Positions 9,930 to 18,509 of a DNA stretch of 64,000 nt are shown here, one piece after another. The notes beneath the pieces were generated by a model. It did no database searches and had not been told where the DNA came from. It saw nothing but the letters and a program-made list of their open reading frames with translations. This DNA is from Actibacterium naphthalenivorans (GTDB lineage Bacteria; Pseudomonadota; Alphaproteobacteria; Rhodobacterales; Rhodobacteraceae): NCBI RefSeq assembly GCF_014196965.1, contig NZ_JACIEQ010000004.1, positions 248,001 to 312,000 on the forward strand. Direction: 5' to 3'. Numbering within the stretch: position 1 is the first letter of the stretch; each line of letters starts with the position of its first letter. The translations under genes were made by a program, and so were the position numbers.

Positions 9930-10050
9930 AGTCAGATGCCTGTAAATGCGCGCCACGCCATGCGAGATTTCTGGCGTATGGGCCGTGAATCCGCTAATGT
10001 GATGTTCGAGTAGAAGCAATAATCCCGGAAAATTCGAGGATGATACAGGC

Positions 10051-10449
10051 ATGTTCAACATGACAAATTCACGCAAGACGACCACCACCAGAAACATCAG
10101 CGCGGTCGCCGACATCACCGACGCGACGGAGGCCGAAGCCGTTGTCGCCGAAGAGGGTGGCGAAGAAGCCGTCGCCCCCAATGCGCTGCGCAAGAAGGAA
10201 CTGATCGACCGTGTGGTCGAGGTTTCGGGGATGAAGAAAAAGGACGTCAAGCCGATCGTCGAGGCGACGCTTGCCGTTCTGGGGGCTGCGCTCTCGAACG
10301 AAGAGACGATGAACCTGCCCCCGATGGGCAAGATCGTCATCAACCGCAAGAAGGATCTTGCGAATGGCGAGGTTCTGATGACCCGCATCCGGCGCAGCAC
10401 AAAGGCGGCCGAAACCGGAGAAGAACCTCTTGCAGAGGTTTCGGAGTAA
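10051..10449 (+). CDS. HU-family DNA-binding protein with N-terminal extension
   Basis: A 132-residue protein. Residues 46-118 are an HU/IHF fold (RKKELIDRVVEVSGMKKKDV then NLPPMGKIVINRKKDL), but the DNA-intercalating arm with its RNP motif is shortened. Residues 1-45 form an extension, first basic and Thr-rich, then acidic (EAEAVVAEEGGEEAV). Canonical HU is about 90 residues. It is probably a nucleoid-associated protein with altered DNA bending. The start could also be the ATG at 10060; neither has a perfect ribosome site. It is followed 20 bp later by tRNA-Val. Confidence 0.85.
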   Translation: MFNMTNSRKTTTTRNISAVADITDATEAEAVVAEEGGEEAVAPNALRKKELIDRVVEVSGMKKKDVKPIVEATLAVLGAALSNEETMNLPPMGKIVINRKKDLANGEVLMTRIRRSTKAAETGEEPLAEVSE

Positions 10450-10468
10450 CGCTATTACGCCGTCCACC

Positions 10469-10543
10469 GGGTGATTAGCTCAGTGGTAGAGCGCTTCGTT
10501 CACATCGAAGATGTCAGGAGTTCGAATCTCTTATCACCCACCA
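10469..10543 (+). tRNA. tRNA-Val (anticodon CAC)
   Basis: A full cloverleaf: acceptor GGGTGAT / ATCACCC, D-arm GCTC-GAGC, anticodon stem CTTCG/CGAAG with loop TTCACAT, T-loop TTCGAAT, and encoded CCA. Anticodon CAC reads GUG. Confidence 0.97.
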
Positions 10544-10555
10544 TGAGATTCCAGA

Positions 10556-10590
10556 AAACGCGCCAGACCGGTCTGGCGCGTTTCCCTTTT
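10556..10590 (+). terminator. Terminator after tRNA-Val(CAC)
   Basis: A perfect 28-bp palindrome (AAACGCGCCAGACC and its complement) at 10556-10583 is followed by CCCTTTT. It lies 12 bp after the CCA end. Confidence 0.88.
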
Positions 10591-10697
10591 CCGGCTGTCG
10601 GTGCGGGCAGGGGGGCGCGGGCGGCGGCTGGCCGGGCGATTCACGGTAATTCCACCCTTGCCATGAGAGAAAACGCGCGATAGTAACCGCGCCTGTC

Positions 10698-10773
<76 letters not shown>

Positions 10774-10808
10774 TAATATCTGGCTTACGGCGATTTTACG
10801 AACAGTCC

Positions 10809-10827
10809 GAAGGTTCATCGAACCTTC
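10809..10827 (+). terminator. Small hairpin after tRNA-Val(TAC)
   Basis: The stem GAAGGTT / AACCTTC with loop CATCG has no T-tract. It may be a weak terminator or processing signal. Confidence 0.3.
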
Positions 10828-10861
10828 CGCAGATTTCCAAAGTCCGGAATGTCGCGTGTCG

Positions 10862-10897
10862 CAAAAGAAAAGGCGGCCGGCGCGCAGGCCGACCGCC
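10862..10897 (-). terminator. Rho-independent terminator of the secreted protein gene at 10923-11291
   Basis: On the minus strand GGCGGTCGGC, a 6-nt loop and GCCGGCCGCC (one mismatch) are followed by TTTTCTTTT. It lies 25 bp past the stop codon. Confidence 0.85.
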
Positions 10898-10922
10898 AGA
10901 TGGGCCTTCGGGGGCCCGGGCC

Positions 10923-11291
10923 TTACTTGATGACCTCGATATCGGTCAGTTCCGATTTGGCCAGGCTGTCCACCGCGCTTTCCGGGATGGACAGGGTAAT
11001 CACACCATCGCCGACCGCGAGGACGTCTTCGCCATCCATTTCGACCTCATTGCCGTTGGGCAGCTTGAACATGATCCGGTCCAGCTCGCCGGTTTCGGGA
11101 TCGATGATCGACAGGGTCACATTGCCGACAAACTGGCCATGTTCCCCCTGCACGGCATAGCCGGCATATTCGCCGGGCGCGTCGGGGATGAATTTGGTAT
11201 CGTTGCTTTCATCGCCCTGTGCCAGTGCGGCACCGCCCAGAGACAGGGCGAGGATCGAGGAAAGGGCGGTCATTTTAAACATCGGTTTCAT
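10923..11291 (-). CDS. Small secreted protein, PRC-barrel-like
   Basis: A 122-residue exported protein. The signal peptide covers residues 1-24 (hydrophobic SSILALSLGGAALA, cleavage after AQ). The mature part contains EYAGYAVQGEHGQFVGNVTL and a following strand-rich region ending IPESAVDSLAKSE. That looks like a single PRC-barrel-like domain, but the similarity is weak. AAGGAG lies 8 nt before the ATG at 11291. It has its own terminator and is divergent from ade. It is probably periplasmic; the function is unknown. Confidence 0.75.
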   Translation of the reverse strand: MKPMFKMTALSSILALSLGGAALAQGDESNDTKFIPDAPGEYAGYAVQGEHGQFVGNVTLSIIDPETGELDRIMFKLPNGNEVEMDGEDVLAVGDGVITLSIPESAVDSLAKSELTDIEVIK

Positions 11292-11473
11292 TGTCGAACT
11301 CCTTTCGTTCGGCTGTTCCGTTATGCGATATCAACGAAGAACCGCGCCGCTGGTTCCCTGATGCCATCGTGCCGGGCGGCGACCGGCTGCCCGGCTTCCC
11401 AACGCAACGGAAGCTGCACCTTGATCCTGTCGGCCGTGCCTGCAACTCTGTCTGAAACCGCAGGAGCCCCGCC

Positions 11474-13174
11474 ATGACCAACCCGCCCCTTTCCGATCTC
11501 ATCGACCAGGGGCGCGGGGCCGCGCCCGCCGATCTGGTGCTGCGCGGCGGGCAGGTGTTCGATCTTGTCACCGGCGCGATGATCGCGGGCGATGTCGCGA
11601 TCTGCGGCGATACCATCGTGGGGATCGGGGCCGATTACGAGGCGCGCGAGGTGATCGACGTGTCGGGCCTGACACTGGTGCCGGGGTTCATCGATACGCA
11701 TCTGCATATCGAAAGCTCGCTGGTGACGCCGTTCGAGTTCGATCGCTGCGTGTGTCCGCGCGGGGTGACCACCGCGATATGCGATCCGCATGAGATCGCC
11801 AATGTGGTTGGTGTGCCGGGGATCGCGTATTTTCTGGAAGCGTCGGCGCGCACGGTGATGGATATCCGGGTGCAGCTGTCTTCCTGCGTGCCCTCGACCG
11901 AGATGGAGACGGCTGGCGCGCGGATCGGGGCAGAGGAACTTTCGGCGCTGAAGGATCATCCGCGGGTCATCGGGCTGGCGGAGTTCATGAACTATCCGGG
12001 GGTGATCTACAAAGACCCGGGCGCCATGGCCAAGCTGGAGGCGTTTCGGGCGCGCCATATCGACGGGCATGCGCCGCAACTGTCGGGCCGGGATCTGAAC
12101 GCCTATATCGCGGCGGGCATCCGCACCGAACATGAGGCGACGACGGCGGGCGAGGCCCTGGAAAAGCTGCGCAAGGGGATGCGGGTGCTGATCCGCGAGG
12201 GATCGGTTTCCAAGGATCTGCATGCGCTGCAGCCGGTGCTGACGCAGATGACCGCACCTTATATGTGCCTGTGCACCGATGACCGTAATCCGCTCGATAT
12301 CGCCGAACACGGGCATCTGGATTATATGATCCGCACCCTGATCGCGTTGGGAACGCCGGTTCTGGCGGCGTATCGTGCGGCCAGCCTTTCGGCGGCCGAG
12401 GCGTTCGGGCTGAAGGACAGGGGCCAGATCGCGCCGGGCAAGCGGGCCGATATCGTGGCGCTGCCCGATCTGGCAGAGTGTCGGGCGGCTCTGGTGATCG
12501 CCGGGGGCAAGCGGGTGGATGCGGCGGCTTTCGCCGCGCGCGACGAGATCGCGCCGGTGGCCCGCCATTCGGTGAAGGCGCCGCGGGTCACGGGCGGCTC
12601 TTTCCGCTCCGCCGCCAACCGGGAAGATACCGACGTGATCGGCATTCTGCCCGGCAAGATCATCACCGAGCACCTGCATGAGGTGATCCCGGTGGTGGAT
12701 GGCGACAAGCGCCCCGATCCGGCGCGTGATCTGATCAAGATCGCGGTGGTCGAGCGGCATGGCAAGAACGGCAATATCGCCACCGGCTTCGTGAAGGGCT
12801 TTGGCTTGGCGAAGGGGGCCATCGCCTCGACCGTCTGCCATGACCATCACAATATCGCGGTGGTGGGGGCCGATTATGATGACATGGCGCTCGCCTCCAA
12901 TCGCCTGTCCGAGATCGAGGGCGGATTCGTGGTGGCCGAAGCCGGGCGAGTGCTGGCCGAACTGGCCCTGCCGGTGGCAGGATTGATGAGCCTGAAGCGT
13001 TTCGAGGAGGTCGAGCAGGAGCTTGTCGCCCTGCGCGCGGCGGCCAGGAGCCTGGGCGTGACCCTGGAAGAGCCGTTCCTGCAACTGGCCTTTCTGGCGC
13101 TGCCGGTGATTCCCGCGTTGAAGATCACCGACCGGGGGCTGGTCGATGTCGTGAAATTCGAGATCATCCCGTGA
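11474..13174 (+). CDS. ade: Adenine deaminase
   Basis: A 566-residue metal-dependent amidohydrolase converting adenine to hypoxanthine in purine salvage. The metal ligands of the first motif are in [11 protein letters not shown] (about 75-77), with CDPHEIANV next and [10 protein letters not shown] carrying a later catalytic Asp. The C-terminal adenine-deaminase domain contains [19 protein letters not shown]. The length matches AdeC-type enzymes (about 570-590). The ATG at 11474 follows CAGGAG. The 182-bp divergent region to the secreted protein gene probably holds both promoters. No guanine/xanthine salvage genes are adjacent. Confidence 0.95.
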   Translation: MTNPPLSDLIDQGRGAAPADLVLRGGQVFDLVTGAMIAGDVAICGDTIVGIGADYEAREVIDVSGLTLVPGFIDTHLHIESSLVTPFEFDRCVCPRGVTTAICDPHEIANVVGVPGIAYFLEASARTVMDIRVQLSSCVPSTEMETAGARIGAEELSALKDHPRVIGLAEFMNYPGVIYKDPGAMAKLEAFRARHIDGHAPQLSGRDLNAYIAAGIRTEHEATTAGEALEKLRKGMRVLIREGSVSKDLHALQPVLTQMTAPYMCLCTDDRNPLDIAEHGHLDYMIRTLIALGTPVLAAYRAASLSAAEAFGLKDRGQIAPGKRADIVALPDLAECRAALVIAGGKRVDAAAFAARDEIAPVARHSVKAPRVTGGSFRSAANREDTDVIGILPGKIITEHLHEVIPVVDGDKRPDPARDLIKIAVVERHGKNGNIATGFVKGFGLAKGAIASTVCHDHHNIAVVGADYDDMALASNRLSEIEGGFVVAEAGRVLAELALPVAGLMSLKRFEEVEQELVALRAAARSLGVTLEEPFLQLAFLALPVIPALKITDRGLVDVVKFEIIP

Positions 13175-13267
13175 TCTGTGCAACAGCGCGCAAAGGCGGC
13201 GCTTGCATGTGGCTTATGTGAACGGGGGAATGGGTTATCTTTCTTTCCGAAACAGGAGGATACCGCG

Positions 13268-14206
13268 ATGAGCTGGAACCCCGCGCTTGATCCGCACACC
13301 CCCACCGGTGATCAGGTGGACGCGATCGAAACCGTCATCGTGCCGCGCGCGCGCGATATAGGCGGGTTCGAGGTGCGCCGCGCCTTGCCCGCGCCCAGGC
13401 GGCAGATGGTGGGGCCGTTCATCTTTTTCGATCAGATGGGACCGGCTGAATTCGTGACCGGCGAAGGGCTCGATGTGCGCCCGCATCCGCATATCGGCCT
13501 GGCGACGGTGACATATCTTCTGCAAGGTTCGATCCATCACCGCGATTCCCTTGGAACCGATCAATGGATCGAACCCGGCGCGGTGAACCTGATGATCGCG
13601 GGCAACGGCATCACCCATTCCGAACGCACCGACGGCGCCGCGCGGCAAAAGCCCCACAGCCTGTTCGGCATCCAGACATGGGTGGCCATGCCGAAAGGCG
13701 CCGAAGACAGCGCGCCCGGGTTCGAACATGCGGACAAGGCAGCGCTGCCGCTGCTGGAGGGCGAGGGGAAGCAGGTGCGGCTCATTCTGGGCGACGCCTG
13801 GGGCGCGCGCGCGCCGGTCCGCACCCCGTCGGAGATGTTCTATGCCGATGCCGTTCTGGCGCCGGGGGCCGCGATCCCGCTGCCGGACAATCACGAAGAC
13901 CGCGGGATCTACGTGATGGAAGGCGAGGTGGCCGTGGCGGGCGACAGATTCGCGGCCGGGCGGATGCTGGTGTTTCGCACCGGAGATCGGGTCAGCCTGC
14001 GGGCCGGCCCGCAGGGGGCAAGGGTGCTTTTGCTGGGCGGCGCGACCCTGGAAGGCCCACGCTATATCTGGTGGAATTTCGTGGCCTCGTCGAAGGAACG
14101 GATCGAGGCGGCAAAAGAAGCCTGGCGCCAGGAAGATTGGGCGCATGGCCGGTTCCGGCTGCCCCCGGGCGACGATACCGCCTTCGTTCCGCTGCCGGCG
14201 CGCTGA
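13268..14206 (+). CDS. Pirin family protein (bicupin)
   Basis: A 312-residue bicupin. The metal-binding histidines of the N-terminal cupin are in RPHPHIGLATVTYLLQG (about 74 and 76) and NGITHSERT (about 116), with Glu after it. The C-terminal cupin ends in the pirin-typical YIWWNFVASSKERIEAAK. The start at 13268 is supported by AGGAGGA 8 nt upstream; a frame running further up lacks any support. Bacterial pirins act as quercetinase-like dioxygenases or bind metabolic enzymes; which applies here is unknown. Confidence 0.92.
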   Translation: MSWNPALDPHTPTGDQVDAIETVIVPRARDIGGFEVRRALPAPRRQMVGPFIFFDQMGPAEFVTGEGLDVRPHPHIGLATVTYLLQGSIHHRDSLGTDQWIEPGAVNLMIAGNGITHSERTDGAARQKPHSLFGIQTWVAMPKGAEDSAPGFEHADKAALPLLEGEGKQVRLILGDAWGARAPVRTPSEMFYADAVLAPGAAIPLPDNHEDRGIYVMEGEVAVAGDRFAAGRMLVFRTGDRVSLRAGPQGARVLLLGGATLEGPRYIWWNFVASSKERIEAAKEAWRQEDWAHGRFRLPPGDDTAFVPLPAR

Positions 14207-14255
14207 GGGCGGAAAAAACTACCGGCAAAACCGGGGGAATCGCCGTTATCGGCGC

Positions 14256-14285
14256 TTGACGCGGCCAGTGGCGGGGCATAAAACC
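14256..14285 (+). promoter_or_regulatory. Candidate promoter of the tRNA-Asp pair
   Basis: TTGACG at 14256-14261 is followed about 16-17 nt later by an A-rich hexamer in CATAAAAC. The position is about 40 nt before the first tRNA-Asp. The -10 match is weak. Confidence 0.35.
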
Positions 14286-14321
14286 CCCCTCACGCCGGGC
14301 CTAGCCCCGGGGGAATGCAAT

Positions 14322-14398
14322 GCGGTTGTAGCTCAGTTGGTTAGAGTACCGGCCTGTCACGCCGGGGGTCGCGGGTTCGAGCCCCGTCAACCGCGCCA
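14322..14398 (+). tRNA. tRNA-Asp (anticodon GTC), copy 1
   Basis: Acceptor GCGGTTG / CAACCGC, anticodon stem CCGGC/GCCGG with loop CTGTCAC, T-loop TTCGAGC and encoded CCA. It differs from copy 2 by one base in the D-loop. Confidence 0.97.
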
Positions 14399-14430
14399 CT
14401 GCCTTTCCCCGAACGCCCAGCGTGAAACGC

Positions 14431-14507
14431 GCGGTTGTAGCTCAGCTGGTTAGAGTACCGGCCTGTCACGCCGGGGGTCGCGGGTTCGAGCCCCGTCAAC
14501 CGCGCCA
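14431..14507 (+). tRNA. tRNA-Asp (anticodon GTC), copy 2
   Basis: Near-identical tandem copy 32 bp after the first (CAGCTGG instead of CAGTTGG in the D-loop), with the same anticodon and encoded CCA. The short spacer has no terminator, so the two are probably co-transcribed. Confidence 0.97.
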
Positions 14508-14567
14508 CTTTTCCTTTTCGGGACCGGCTGATAGGTCTGCGGCACATGCCCGCCCGGAAGGTGCCCC

Positions 14568-14786
14568 ATGCTTCGCCTGCTTGATGACATTCCGCTGTTT
14601 GCCGCGATGGCGCTTGCCGCGACACTGGGCCTCGCGCCGTTTTCGCCGGAGCCGCATGTCTGGGAAAAGCTCACGTTGCTGGCCGCGGGCGGGCTGACAC
14701 GGCCCGTTGACATGTTCGACCTGGCCTTGCACGGCGCGCCCTGGCTGCTTGTCGTGGCCAAGCTGGCGCGGCGCCCGCGCGCATAG
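14568..14786 (+). CDS. Conserved small membrane protein, unknown function
   Basis: A 72-residue protein with two hydrophobic segments (about residues 9-26 and 53-66) separated by PEPHVWEKLTLLAAGGLTRP. I recognise this pattern (LAPFxPEPH then a second helix beginning LHGAPWLL) as a small conserved Rhodobacteraceae protein of unknown role, sometimes mislabelled RND transporter. It starts at ATG 14568 after AAGGTGCCCC. It lies between tRNA-Asp and the Pho-box region. Confidence 0.7.
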   Translation: MLRLLDDIPLFAAMALAATLGLAPFSPEPHVWEKLTLLAAGGLTRPVDMFDLALHGAPWLLVVAKLARRPRA

Positions 14787-14788
14787 CG

Positions 14789-14828
14789 CTGTCATGTTGG
14801 TGACGTGTTCGATTCACCGTAACGTCAT
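14789..14828 (+). promoter_or_regulatory. Phased Pho-box array upstream of phoD
   Basis: Half-sites at exact 11-bp spacing: CTGTCAT (14789), GTGACGT (14800, poor), GATTCAC (14811) and ACGTCAT (14822). The PhoB box is built of CTGTCAT-like units with 11-bp period. The array lies 73 bp before the start of a PhoD-type phosphatase. Confidence 0.55.
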
Positions 14829-14900
14829 CGCTGTGCCGTACGGCTGAAAAACGCTGCTGCTATCCGGGACTCCCGTCAAACCGGAACTGCGGAGTTTCCC

Positions 14901-16439
14901 ATGCCAAGCATTCGTTTCACCCGTCGCCAGGCCCTCGTCGGGTCGGCCGCTCTTGCCTCCACCCTCGCCATGCCCTCGATCAGCCGCGCCAATGGCCGGC
15001 CGGTTCTGACCCATGGCGTTCAGTCCGGCGATGTCGCCCATGACGGCGCCGTCTTGTGGGCGCGCGCCGACCGCGAAGCCAAGATGGCGGTGGAATGGTC
15101 CACCACCGAAAGCTTCGCCAACGCGCGTAAGGTGCAGGCGCTGAACGTCGGCACAGCGACCGATTTCACCGGCAAGCTGGCACTGGAAGGGCTGCCCTCG
15201 GATCAGGATGTCTTCTACCGCGTGACCATGACCGACCTGGCCGATGCCAATGCGGTCTCCGCGCCGGTCACCGGCCATTTCCGCACCGCCCCGATGGCGC
15301 TGCGCGACATCTCTTTCGTCTGGTCGGGCGATACCGCCGGCCAGGGCTGGGGCATCGACGAATCCCGTGGCGGCATGACCACCTACAAGACCATGCTGGG
15401 CCACACGCCCGATTTCATGATCCACTCCGGCGACACCGTCTATGCCGACGGCCCGCTGAAATCCGAGGTCGAACTGAAAGACGGCACCGTCTGGAAGAAC
15501 CTCGTGACCGAGCAGAAAACCAAGGTTGCCGAAACGCTTGACGAATTCCGCGGCCAGCACCTCTACAACATGCTCGACGCCAATGTTCGCGCCTTCAACG
15601 CCGAAGTTCCGGTGATGTATCAGTGGGACGACCATGAGGTCACCAACAACTGGTACCCGAACGAGATGCTGATCTCGGATGACCGCTACAAGGTCAAATC
15701 CATGCAGCAGCTCTCGGCCCGCGCCGCCCGCGCCTTCCATGAGATGTACCCGATCCGCTCGAACCTGTCCGAGCCTTACCGCGTGTATCGCAAAGTGTCC
15801 TACGGCCCGCTGCTGGACATCTTCTTCATCGACATGCGCAGCTACCGCGGCGACAACACCGCCAACAATCAGCCCGAAGGCGCGCCCTTCCTCGGGGCGG
15901 AACAACTGGCATGGCTGAAGCGCGAGCTGACCGCGTCCAACGCCACCTGGAAAGTCATCGCTTCCGACATGCCGATCGGCATGGTGGTGCGCGACGGTGA
16001 CAATTTCGAGAACGGCGCCAACTCCGACGGCCCGCCGCTCGGCCGCGAACTGGACATCGCCGATCTGTTGTCCTTCATCAAGCACGGCGCGGTGAAGAAC
16101 ACGGTCTGGCTGACCGCCGACGTGCATTACACCGCCGCGCATCATTACAGCCCCGACCGCGCCCAGTTCCAGGATTTCGATCCGTTCTGGGAATTCGTCT
16201 CAGGCCCGCTGCACGCCGGAACCTTCGGCCCCAACGACTATGACAACACCTTCGGGGTCGAGGTGCGCTATGCCAAGCATCCGAGCGAGGAGCAGGGCGT
16301 GAACCTGCCGCCCTCTATGGGGCTGCAGTTCTTCGGCAAGGTGGACATCGCCGCCGATACCGGGGTGATGACCGTCAGCCTGCTGGACAGTGCCGACACG
16401 GTTCTGTGGGCGACGGAGATCGAGCCGGATATGGCCTGA
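14901..16439 (+). CDS. phoD: Alkaline phosphatase D family protein, Tat-exported
   Basis: A 512-residue PhoD-type phosphatase/phosphodiesterase. A twin-arginine signal (TRRQALVGSAALASTLAMP, residues 8-26) exports it folded to the periplasm. The family N-terminal domain (THGVQSGDVAHDGAVLWAR) is followed by the metallophosphatase core with HSGDTVYAD, YQWDDHEVTNNW and TADVHYTAAHHY, which carry the Ca/Fe ligands. It releases phosphate from phosphoesters. The start at 14901 fits the signal peptide. A phased Pho-box array upstream suggests PhoB control. No phosphate transporter genes are nearby. Confidence 0.94.
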   Translation: MPSIRFTRRQALVGSAALASTLAMPSISRANGRPVLTHGVQSGDVAHDGAVLWARADREAKMAVEWSTTESFANARKVQALNVGTATDFTGKLALEGLPSDQDVFYRVTMTDLADANAVSAPVTGHFRTAPMALRDISFVWSGDTAGQGWGIDESRGGMTTYKTMLGHTPDFMIHSGDTVYADGPLKSEVELKDGTVWKNLVTEQKTKVAETLDEFRGQHLYNMLDANVRAFNAEVPVMYQWDDHEVTNNWYPNEMLISDDRYKVKSMQQLSARAARAFHEMYPIRSNLSEPYRVYRKVSYGPLLDIFFIDMRSYRGDNTANNQPEGAPFLGAEQLAWLKRELTASNATWKVIASDMPIGMVVRDGDNFENGANSDGPPLGRELDIADLLSFIKHGAVKNTVWLTADVHYTAAHHYSPDRAQFQDFDPFWEFVSGPLHAGTFGPNDYDNTFGVEVRYAKHPSEEQGVNLPPSMGLQFFGKVDIAADTGVMTVSLLDSADTVLWATEIEPDMA

Positions 16440-16518
16440 CGCTCTGGCCGGGGCGCATGATGCCCCGGCCTCGCGCATTTGTGCATGTCTTGTGTTTTCC
16501 GGCCCTGCGGGCCGGGAT

Positions 16519-16537
16519 GCCTCCGGCGGGGATATTT
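16519..16537 (+). repeat. Copy 2 of a 19-bp intergenic motif
   Basis: Identical to the complement of 2036-2054 (GCCTCCGGCGGGGATATTT). It overlaps the left arm of the hairpin at 16529-16593. Confidence 0.6.
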
Positions 16538-16615
16538 GGCCAAAGCAAGCGGCAGAACTTGGGTCTTCATGCTTGCTTTGGTGCAAATATCCCGGGGTCT
16601 GGGGCGGAGCCCCAG
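16529..16615. terminator. Long inverted repeat plus small hairpin between convergent phoD and M20 genes
   Basis: The left arm at 16529-16549 (GGGATATTTGGCCAAAGCAA) pairs with the right arm at 16572-16593 with one bulge and a 22-nt loop. A second perfect hairpin CTGGGGC-GGA-GCCCCAG follows at 16599-16615. They lie between two genes reading toward each other and probably act as a bidirectional transcript end, though neither has a strong T-tract. Confidence 0.5.
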
Positions 16616-16648
16616 ATGAACCGCTCTCTTGCGCCGAAGGCGCGCCGC

Positions 16649-18022
16649 TTATTTCGTCAGCGCGTCCAGGATCCGCGCCCAGCTTCTGATCCCCTTGTGG
16701 AAGCTTTTCAGGTCGTATTTCTCGTTCGGGGAATGGATCGCGTCGTCATCCTTGCCGAACCCGATCAACATCGCGTCGGTGCCCAGCACATCCTTGAAAT
16801 ACCCCGCGATCGGGATCGATCCGCCGCAGCCGACATAGGCCGCCGGGTTGGGCCACTCGTCCGACAGCGCTGCGCGCGCCTTTTCGAAGGCGGGCAGGTC
16901 GATCGACATCTGGCCGGCGGGCGAGGCGCCGTGGCCATGGAACTCTACCTTGCAGTCGGGCGGCAGCATTGACGTGACATACGCGCGGAAGCTTTGCCGG
17001 ATCTTCGCGGGGTCCTGTGTGCCGACAAGGCGGAAGCTGATCTTGGCCGAGGCTTGCGAGGGCAGCACCGTCTTGAAGCCCTTGCCGGTATAGCCGCCGA
17101 TGATGCCGTTCACTTCGCAGGTCGGGCGTGACCAGATCATCTCCAGCGCCGACCGGCCCTGTTCACCGGCCGGTTCCGACAGGCCGACCTCGCCCAGAAA
17201 TTCCTTGTGATCGAAACCGAGTGCCTGCCATTGCGCGGCGATGTCTTCGGGCAGTTCGGGCACGCCGTCGTAGAAGCCCGGCACCGTGACCCGGCCTGTG
17301 CTGTCGTGCAGCGCGGCGATGATCCTTGCCAGCACCCGGATCGGGTTCATCGCGGCGCCGCCATACATGCCCGAATGAAGGTCTTTCGACGGGCCGGTGA
17401 TCGTCAGTTCTTCGCCCAGAAGCCCACGCAGCATGGTGACGATTGCCGGGGTATTGTCGCCGAACAGGCCCGTGTCGCAGATCAGCGCCACGTCGGCGCG
17501 CAGCTCTTGCGCGTTTTCGCGCATGAACGGGATCAGCGAGGGGGAGCCGGATTCCTCTTCCCCTTCGAAGAAGAACGAGATCTTCGCGGGCAGGCTGCCA
17601 TGCACCGCCTTCCAGGCCCGGCAGGCCTCGACAAAGGTCATCAGCTGGCCCTTGTCATCGGATGATCCGCGCCCGCGGATCACGGTGCCGGCGGGGGTTT
17701 CCTCCAGCGCCGGGTCGAACGGATCGCGGTTCCACAGGTTCAGCGGATCGACCGGCTGTACGTCATAGTGGCCGTAGAACATCAGGTGCGGGCCGGGGCC
17801 GTCGCCATGGGCCACCACCATGGGATGGCCGGGCGTGGGGCGTTTTTCCGCGTCGAAGCCGATGGAGCGCAGATCGGCCACCAGCCAGTCCGCTGCGCGT
17901 GCGCATTCCGCGTCATAGGCCGGATCGGTCGAGATCGAGGGGATCCGCAGAAGCTCCAGCAGCCTTTCGGTGGCCTGGGGCAGGTCGGCATCAATGCGGG
18001 CGAGGACGGAGTCGAGAGCCAA
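16649..18022 (-). CDS. M20 family dipeptidase/metallopeptidase (TTG start)
   Basis: A 457-residue zinc peptidase of the M20 carnosinase-like group. Metal and catalytic motifs: MFYGHYDVQPVD, GRGSSDDKGQLM, FEGEEESGSPS and the late FGKDDDAIHSPNEKY. The start is taken as TTG at 18022-18020: CAGGAGG stands 6 nt before it, the protein then begins ALDSVLARIDADLPQATERL, and the length equals the family norm. The open frame runs 148 codons further up without ribosome site or homology. It probably cleaves dipeptides in the cytoplasm; the substrate is unknown. Confidence 0.93.
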   Translation of the reverse strand: MALDSVLARIDADLPQATERLLELLRIPSISTDPAYDAECARAADWLVADLRSIGFDAEKRPTPGHPMVVAHGDGPGPHLMFYGHYDVQPVDPLNLWNRDPFDPALEETPAGTVIRGRGSSDDKGQLMTFVEACRAWKAVHGSLPAKISFFFEGEEESGSPSLIPFMRENAQELRADVALICDTGLFGDNTPAIVTMLRGLLGEELTITGPSKDLHSGMYGGAAMNPIRVLARIIAALHDSTGRVTVPGFYDGVPELPEDIAAQWQALGFDHKEFLGEVGLSEPAGEQGRSALEMIWSRPTCEVNGIIGGYTGKGFKTVLPSQASAKISFRLVGTQDPAKIRQSFRAYVTSMLPPDCKVEFHGHGASPAGQMSIDLPAFEKARAALSDEWPNPAAYVGCGGSIPIAGYFKDVLGTDAMLIGFGKDDDAIHSPNEKYDLKSFHKGIRSWARILDALTK

Positions 18023-18509
18023 GGCGGCCTCCTGCTGCGGGGAATTCCCTTCATTCCTATCAGCCTCGGGGCGCCTGTCCAGAGGGGCAGGGGGCACCGA
18101 CGGGGCCATGGGTGAAGAAAAGCGCGTAGAAACAAGCTGTTTCCCCCAAGCTTGACCGACATCAAGGCAGGGGGTAACAAATCGGGCCAGAAACAGTAAT
18201 GTGATGCTTCCGGCCCGAACATGGCGCGAATGTGTTTCCGATCGGAACCACGTTTCGCCGGAAAAGGCGGGGAAATGAAGGAAATGATGGATTCGGGCCG
18301 CGACAACTTGCGCCTCTATCACTAGTTTCCTGAGTGTGAAGAATGTGCAAAGACTGATGCACTTATGCTTCGGCATCCGTTGGCGGAGGAGCGTCGCAAG
18401 GCGAAGCCGGCGGATGGGATGCGGTCGGAGGAGTTCGGCGTATCGTGCCTGAGGGCGCCGTGGCATCGGAGAACGGGCCGATGGGCCGCAAAGGACGAAG
18501 GAGAAGCCG
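18023..18509. other. Divergent regulatory region between the M20 gene and hemA (487 bp)
   Basis: No supported gene. It contains the FnrL-like box at 18152-18165 and a possible RegA/PrrA-type element GCGAC-AACTT-GCGCC at 18300-18314. The roughly 200 bp before hemA are GC-rich and could fold extensively. hemA genes in relatives have long multi-promoter leaders, which this resembles. Confidence 0.6.
18152..18165. promoter_or_regulatory. FnrL box (TTGAC-N4-ATCAA) in the hemA / M20 region
   Basis: TTGACCGACATCAA has 9 of 10 matches to TTGAT-N4-ATCAA. It lies 345 bp before the hemA start and 130 bp before the M20 start. hemA is a known FnrL target in Rhodobacter. Confidence 0.6.
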
